Shown here: positions 60,590 to 64,000 of the stretch, piece by piece
Numbering within the stretch: the stretch's first letter is position 1
Layout: each line of letters begins with the position of its first letter
Origin: Actinophytocola sp035995025
Lineage (GTDB): Bacteria > Actinomycetota > Actinomycetes > Mycobacteriales > Pseudonocardiaceae
Direction of reading: 5' to 3'
Assembly (NCBI GenBank): GCA_035995025.1
Contig: DASYKY010000027.1
Coordinates: 1-64,000 of the forward strand
DNA: 64,000 bases
Notes under the pieces: generated by a model
Databases searched by the model: none
What the model saw: the letters and a program-made list of their open reading frames with translations, nothing else
What the model was told of the DNA's origin: nothing
Translations under genes and position numbers: made by a program

Positions 60590-61170
60590 GCCTCCGACCC
60601 CCGGTTTCCGGCAAATGGGCGACGACGGACAGCCTGGCCGTCGGCGAGCGCACGGCCTGCGCGGACCGGCCGACGCTCGGAATCGGGCCCCGGCGGCGAT
60701 GGGCTGGTGCGCGGGTCCCCCGCTTTCCACACTACCGGCGGGCACCGACGAATTCGGGCCGCTGATGCGGTTCTGTGGACAAGTGCGCGAGTTGTGGATA
60801 ACCGGCAGGGGGTCCCCCGAATTCCACACTACCGGCCAGGACCGACGAATTCGGCGGGCGCGGGTGGATCTGTGGATAAGCAGCCGACGTGTGGACAACT
60901 CACCCGGGGCCCCCCGGTTTCCACTTTACCGGGAAGGACCGACGAAATTGGGGCGGGCGCGGCGATCTGTGGATGATTCGCCGAGTTGTGGATAACCCGC
61001 CAGGGGTCCCCCGAATTCCACTCTACCGGCGGGGTCTGACGAATTCGGGGTGGGCGGGCGGATCTGTGGACAATTGGGCGAGTTGTGGACAAGTCCCCGG
61101 GGTCCCCCGTTTTCAACGCTACGCCGGGGGACCGACGGGAACCAGGCCGTGCGGGTGGGGGTGTGGACAG
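60590..61170. repeat. Tandem DnaA-box array B (97-bp period, paired boxes)
   Basis: Non-coding, about 580 bp between purD and the TAXI gene. Four regular units start at 60773, 60870, 60967 and 61064 (CTGTGG), exactly 97 bp apart. Each contains two DnaA boxes 19 bp apart: 60774/60793, 60871/60890, 60968/60987 and 61065/61084. Seven of eight are exact TGTGGACAA or TGTGGATAA; 60968 (TGTGGATGA) has one mismatch. Units also share GTCCCCCG(A/T)ATTCCAC, CTACCGG and ACCGACGAATTCGG. The left part (60590-60720) is a degenerate unit; the right end is TGTGGACAG at 61162, next to the TAXI stop. Confidence 0.88.
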
Positions 61171-61171
61171 G

Positions 61172-62149
61172 TCAGTTCAGGGCTTCCTCGGCGCCTGGGT
61201 GCAGGGGGACCGGGTCGGTTTCCGTTGCCTTCTTGCGATCGAGCTCGCTTGCGGCCTTGTGGACCTTCACCAGCTCGTCCTTCTTGTCGAAGATCAGGTT
61301 GGTGATCGCGCACGCGTCGCCCTTGCCGAAATCGCTGCGGACCAGCAGGAGGTTCGGGACCACGATCGACGGAACATCCGCCGCCAGGCCGTATGTGTCC
61401 GCCGGGAGGGTGCCCTTTTCGTACACCGGGTTGATCTCCTGCAGTTTTGGCAACAGGTCGGTGATGTCGACGAACTTCACGTCGTCCTTCATCGACGTCG
61501 TCAGGTCCGTGACCTCCGGTGTCGGCAGGCCACCCGACCACACGAAGCCGTCGATCTGGCCCGACTTCATCTGGTCCACCGTCTGCCGCAGCGCCAGCCG
61601 TTGCGCCGAGACGTCCGACGCCGGGTTCAGGCCGGCCGCCTCCAGCAGCCGGTTCGCGATCACCTCGGTGCCCGACTTCGGTGATCCGGTCGAGATCTTC
61701 TTGCCCTTCATGTCCGCGATCGTCGAGATGCCGCTGTCCGCACTCACCACGACCTGCGTGTAGTTCGAGTAGATCCTGGCCAGCGCCGTGACGTCCTGCT
61801 TCTCTCCGTCGAAGCTGCCCTTGCCCTCGACCGCATCCGCCGCCGAGTCGGCCAGGGCGAACGCGATGTCGTAGTCCCCGGCCACCAGCTGCTGGATGTT
61901 CTGCACCGACGCGCCCGTCTCCGCGGCACTCGCCTTCATCGTGGTGTTGTCGCTGATCAGCTGCGCGAGGCCGCCGCCGAGCGTGTAGTACACGCCGCCG
62001 GTGTTGCCGGTCGCGATCGTGACCCGGCCGGCCGCGGCGGCGCAACCACCCGATCCGGAGTCCGACGCCTCGGTCGGGCGCTTGCCGCCGCAGCCCACCG
62101 CCAGCAAACCCACGGCGGCGACTCCGGCGACGATCCGTGCTACGCGCAT
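61172..62149 (-). CDS. TAXI-family TRAP transporter substrate-binding lipoprotein
   Basis: 325 residues. Lipobox AVGC (about residue 20) after a signal peptide, then VTIATGNTGGVYYTLGGGLA (about 43), ASVQNIQQLVAGDYDIAFAL, ADMKGKKISTGSPKSGTEVI and GFVWSGGLPTPEVTDL, typical of TAXI binding proteins (relatives bind glutamate or glutamine-like acids). Ligand unknown. It starts 2 bp after the permease stop, so it is cotranscribed with it. Confidence 0.92.
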   Translation of the reverse strand: MRVARIVAGVAAVGLLAVGCGGKRPTEASDSGSGGCAAAAGRVTIATGNTGGVYYTLGGGLAQLISDNTTMKASAAETGASVQNIQQLVAGDYDIAFALADSAADAVEGKGSFDGEKQDVTALARIYSNYTQVVVSADSGISTIADMKGKKISTGSPKSGTEVIANRLLEAAGLNPASDVSAQRLALRQTVDQMKSGQIDGFVWSGGLPTPEVTDLTTSMKDDVKFVDITDLLPKLQEINPVYEKGTLPADTYGLAADVPSIVVPNLLLVRSDFGKGDACAITNLIFDKKDELVKVHKAASELDRKKATETDPVPLHPGAEEALN

Positions 62150-62151
62150 GC

Positions 62152-64000
62152 TCAGTCTCCTTGTCCGTCAACGGTTTCCCGGGAACGCGTGAGAAGGTGC
62201 ACGACGACCGCGACGGCGAAGAACCCCACGCCGATCCCGATCGACAGCGGTTGCAGGTACAGCAACAGCGAGGCCGCCACCGCGCACAACGCCCGCTCCG
62301 GCCAGCGGGCCGGGCCGAACAGCCAGCCGCCGGTCACGACCGCCAGCGCGGCCACGCCGAGCGCCGACACCAGCGCCACCCACACCGACGTCAGGAACGG
62401 CTGCTGCAACAGCAGGGCCGAGCCGTTGTCGGTCAGCACGAACGCGATCGGCACGAGGAACGCCGGCAGCGTGTACTTCCACGTCTGCCACATCGTCTTC
62501 ATCACCGAGCCGCCCGTGATCGCGGCCGCCGCGACCGACGCCAGCGCGGTCGGCGGCGTCACCTCCGACAGCACCGCGTAGTAGAAGATGAACATCGCTA
62601 CCTCGGGCGGCGCGACGCCCAGGTCCGCGAGTGCGGGCCCCAGCACGACCCACGCGATGATGAACGACGCCGTCACCGGCACCGCCAGGCCGAGCACGCT
62701 CACCGCGACCGCCGCGAACATGACGGTCAGCATCAGCACCACGGTCGGGTTCGACGCGAGCGCCTGCGCCGCGCCCACCAGCGCCGCGGCGAGCTCCTGG
62801 CCCAGGCCCGTCTTCGTGATCGTCGACGTGATCACGCCGGCCGCCGCGCACACCGCGATCACCGGCAGCGCGCCGCGGATGCCCTCGGCCAGCGCGTCCG
62901 CGATCGACCGCAACCACCCGAGCATTGCCGCGCCGACATCCTCCGAAGCCCGCCGGGCCGCGACGAGCCGGGCAATCAAAGCGAACAGCGCCGCCACCCC
63001 GCTCGCGTACACGACCGCGGTGAACGGCGGGATGTCCATCGCCAGGAACACCACGATGATCGCGAGCGACACGAAGTGATACCCGCCGCGCAACAGCAGG
63101 GTCCGCACCGGCGGCGTCCGCACGTCGACCTCGCGCGCGCCGAACCGGCGGGCGTCCGCCTCCACCGCGAACGCGATGCCCAGGTAGTACAGCAGCGTCG
63201 GCACGATCGCCCACACCAGCACCGTCAGGTACGGCGTCTCCAGGTACTCGGCGATGATGAACGCCGCCGCGCCGAGCGTCGGCGGCGACAGGATCGCGCC
63301 GATGCCGGACGCCGCCAGCAACCCGCCCGCGTTCTCCCGCGGATAGCCGGCCCGGCGCAGCACCGGCCAGGTGATCGCGCCCAGGCTGACCGTGGTCGCG
63401 GTGCCCGAGCCGGACACGGTGCCGAGCAGGAACCCCGACAGCGCGGCGGTGCGGCCCGGCGCGGTGCGCGAGTGGCGGAACAGCGCGAAGCTGAGGTCCA
63501 CGAAGAACGTGCCGGCACCGGACTGGGCCAGTACCGCGCCGTAGATCGTGAACAGAACGATATAAGTCGCGGCCACATCCAGCGGCACGCCGTAGAAGCC
63601 GCTCTGGTCGTTGTACAGCGCGTTGATGATCTGGCTGAAGTCCACGCCCGCGTGCGCGATGTCCCACGTCGGCGGCAGGTAGCCGCCGTAGTACGAGTAC
63701 GCCAGGAACGCCAGGCACACCACGGGAAGCACGAGCCCGGTGGTGCGCCGCGTCGCCTCGAGCACCAGGACCAGCAGCAGCGTGCCCGCCACGATGTCCG
63801 CTGTGGACAGCACGCCCTGCCGGTCGAGGAACGCGTCGTAGCCGCCGCCGAGGTCGCCGATCGCCAGCGGCAGCACCGGGTACAGCCCGACGACCAGCGC
63901 GACCGCGGCGAACGCCCAGTCGAACGGCCCCGGGTTGTCGTTCTCGCCCTCCCCGGACGCCGTGCGGCGGCCGCGCGGGCGGTAGCACAGGAAGACCAGC
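62152..64000 (-). CDS. TRAP transporter fused 4TM/12TM permease, 5' end outside the window
   Basis: About 615 residues are visible, no start codon; the frame stays open past the right edge of the window (reading LVFLCYRPRG at the edge). Many membrane helices, including VAATYIVLFTIYGAVLAQSG and GFLLGTVSGSGTATTVSLGA, and the TRAP large-subunit motif TPPTALASVAAAAI near the end. The fused small and large subunits are usual in TAXI-TRAP systems. It works with the binding protein at 61172-62149. Confidence 0.9.
   Translation of the reverse strand, partial: LVFLCYRPRGRRTASGEGENDNPGPFDWAFAAVALVVGLYPVLPLAIGDLGGGYDAFLDRQGVLSTADIVAGTLLLVLVLEATRRTTGLVLPVVCLAFLAYSYYGGYLPPTWDIAHAGVDFSQIINALYNDQSGFYGVPLDVAATYIVLFTIYGAVLAQSGAGTFFVDLSFALFRHSRTAPGRTAALSGFLLGTVSGSGTATTVSLGAITWPVLRRAGYPRENAGGLLAASGIGAILSPPTLGAAAFIIAEYLETPYLTVLVWAIVPTLLYYLGIAFAVEADARRFGAREVDVRTPPVRTLLLRGGYHFVSLAIIVVFLAMDIPPFTAVVYASGVAALFALIARLVAARRASEDVGAAMLGWLRSIADALAEGIRGALPVIAVCAAAGVITSTITKTGLGQELAAALVGAAQALASNPTVVLMLTVMFAAVAVSVLGLAVPVTASFIIAWVVLGPALADLGVAPPEVAMFIFYYAVLSEVTPPTALASVAAAAITGGSVMKTMWQTWKYTLPAFLVPIAFVLTDNGSALLLQQPFLTSVWVALVSALGVAALAVVTGGWLFGPARWPERALCAVAASLLLYLQPLSIGIGVGFFAVAVVVHLLTRSRETVDGQGD

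Noticed and set aside
60590..61170. Arrays read as CRISPR
   Set aside because: The repeats are contiguous with diverged but related sequence throughout; there are no unique spacers of constant length and no cas genes.
60590..61170. Array B as the chromosomal origin oriC
   Set aside because: There is no dnaA, dnaN, rpmH or A+T-rich unwinding element nearby. The boxes alone do not make an origin.

Overview
The window is very G+C-rich, uses GTG and TTG starts freely, has many 4-bp gene overlaps, and carries EspG-like chaperones, DUF3558 lipoproteins, PPE-like and WXG100-like proteins and a mycothiol-type DinB-fold enzyme. This points to an actinomycete of the Pseudonocardiales (Amycolatopsis/Saccharothrix/Lentzea/Actinosynnema type); the species cannot be read from the sequence. 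It is chromosomal core DNA built around a scattered purine pathway: purM-purF (17.0-19.7 kb), purL-purQ-purS (35.2-38.4 kb), purB (48.5-49.9 kb) and purD (59.3-60.6 kb), all on the minus strand, with accessory blocks between them.

Layout. 0-8 kb: a DUF3073 gene, then a minus-strand inositol-type operon (iolG-like, iolE-like, CUT2-type ABC transporter, iolD) divergent from a LacI regulator. A strong promoter and a 22-bp perfect operator palindrome lie between them. 8-10.3 kb: a lower-G+C accessory patch with a YedJ-like HD phosphohydrolase and a toroid plus TIR pair that looks like one gene split by a 1-nt frameshift. 10.3-16.6 kb: secreted SGNH hydrolase, a tctCBA tricarboxylate transporter and its divergent CitA/DcuS-type two-component system. 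16.6-20.5 kb: arfB, purM, purF and a DinB-fold enzyme. 20.6-27.6 kb: first type VII secretion (ESX) accessory cluster. 27.5-35.2 kb: PAS-GGDEF-EAL protein, secreted GH25 lysozyme, membrane proteins, a low-G+C unknown and a lipoprotein. 35.2-43.1 kb: purLQS, an XRE regulator divergent from a secreted beta-propeller, an SDR and a GMC oxidoreductase. 43.7-48.5 kb: aldehyde dehydrogenase, MBL hydrolase, DUF2334, SAM hydrolase and MOSC proteins. 48.5-54.5 kb: purB, TetR, sigma factor with linked membrane protein, threonine aldolase and aminotransferase. 54.6-59.2 kb: second ESX accessory cluster. 59.3-64 kb: purD, then a TAXI-TRAP transporter running off the right edge.

The most unusual material is intergenic. 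Four islands (22.8-23.0, 43.1-43.7, 47.5-47.7 and 60.6-61.2 kb) belong to one repeat family carrying exact DnaA-box 9-mers (TTGTCCACA/TTATCCACA). Two are near-identical single copies, one is a tandem array of 79-bp period, and one is a tandem array of 97-bp period whose boxes come in pairs 19 bp apart. I count 15 exact boxes in these islands. A separate palindrome, TCCACWGTGGA, recurs inside coding sequences far above chance.

The two ESX clusters each hold a chaperone, a PPE-like substrate, a small partner and a DUF3558 lipoprotein, but no secretion core (no EccB/C/D/E or mycosin), so they must rely on machinery encoded elsewhere. No tRNA, rRNA, IS element or CRISPR array was recognised.
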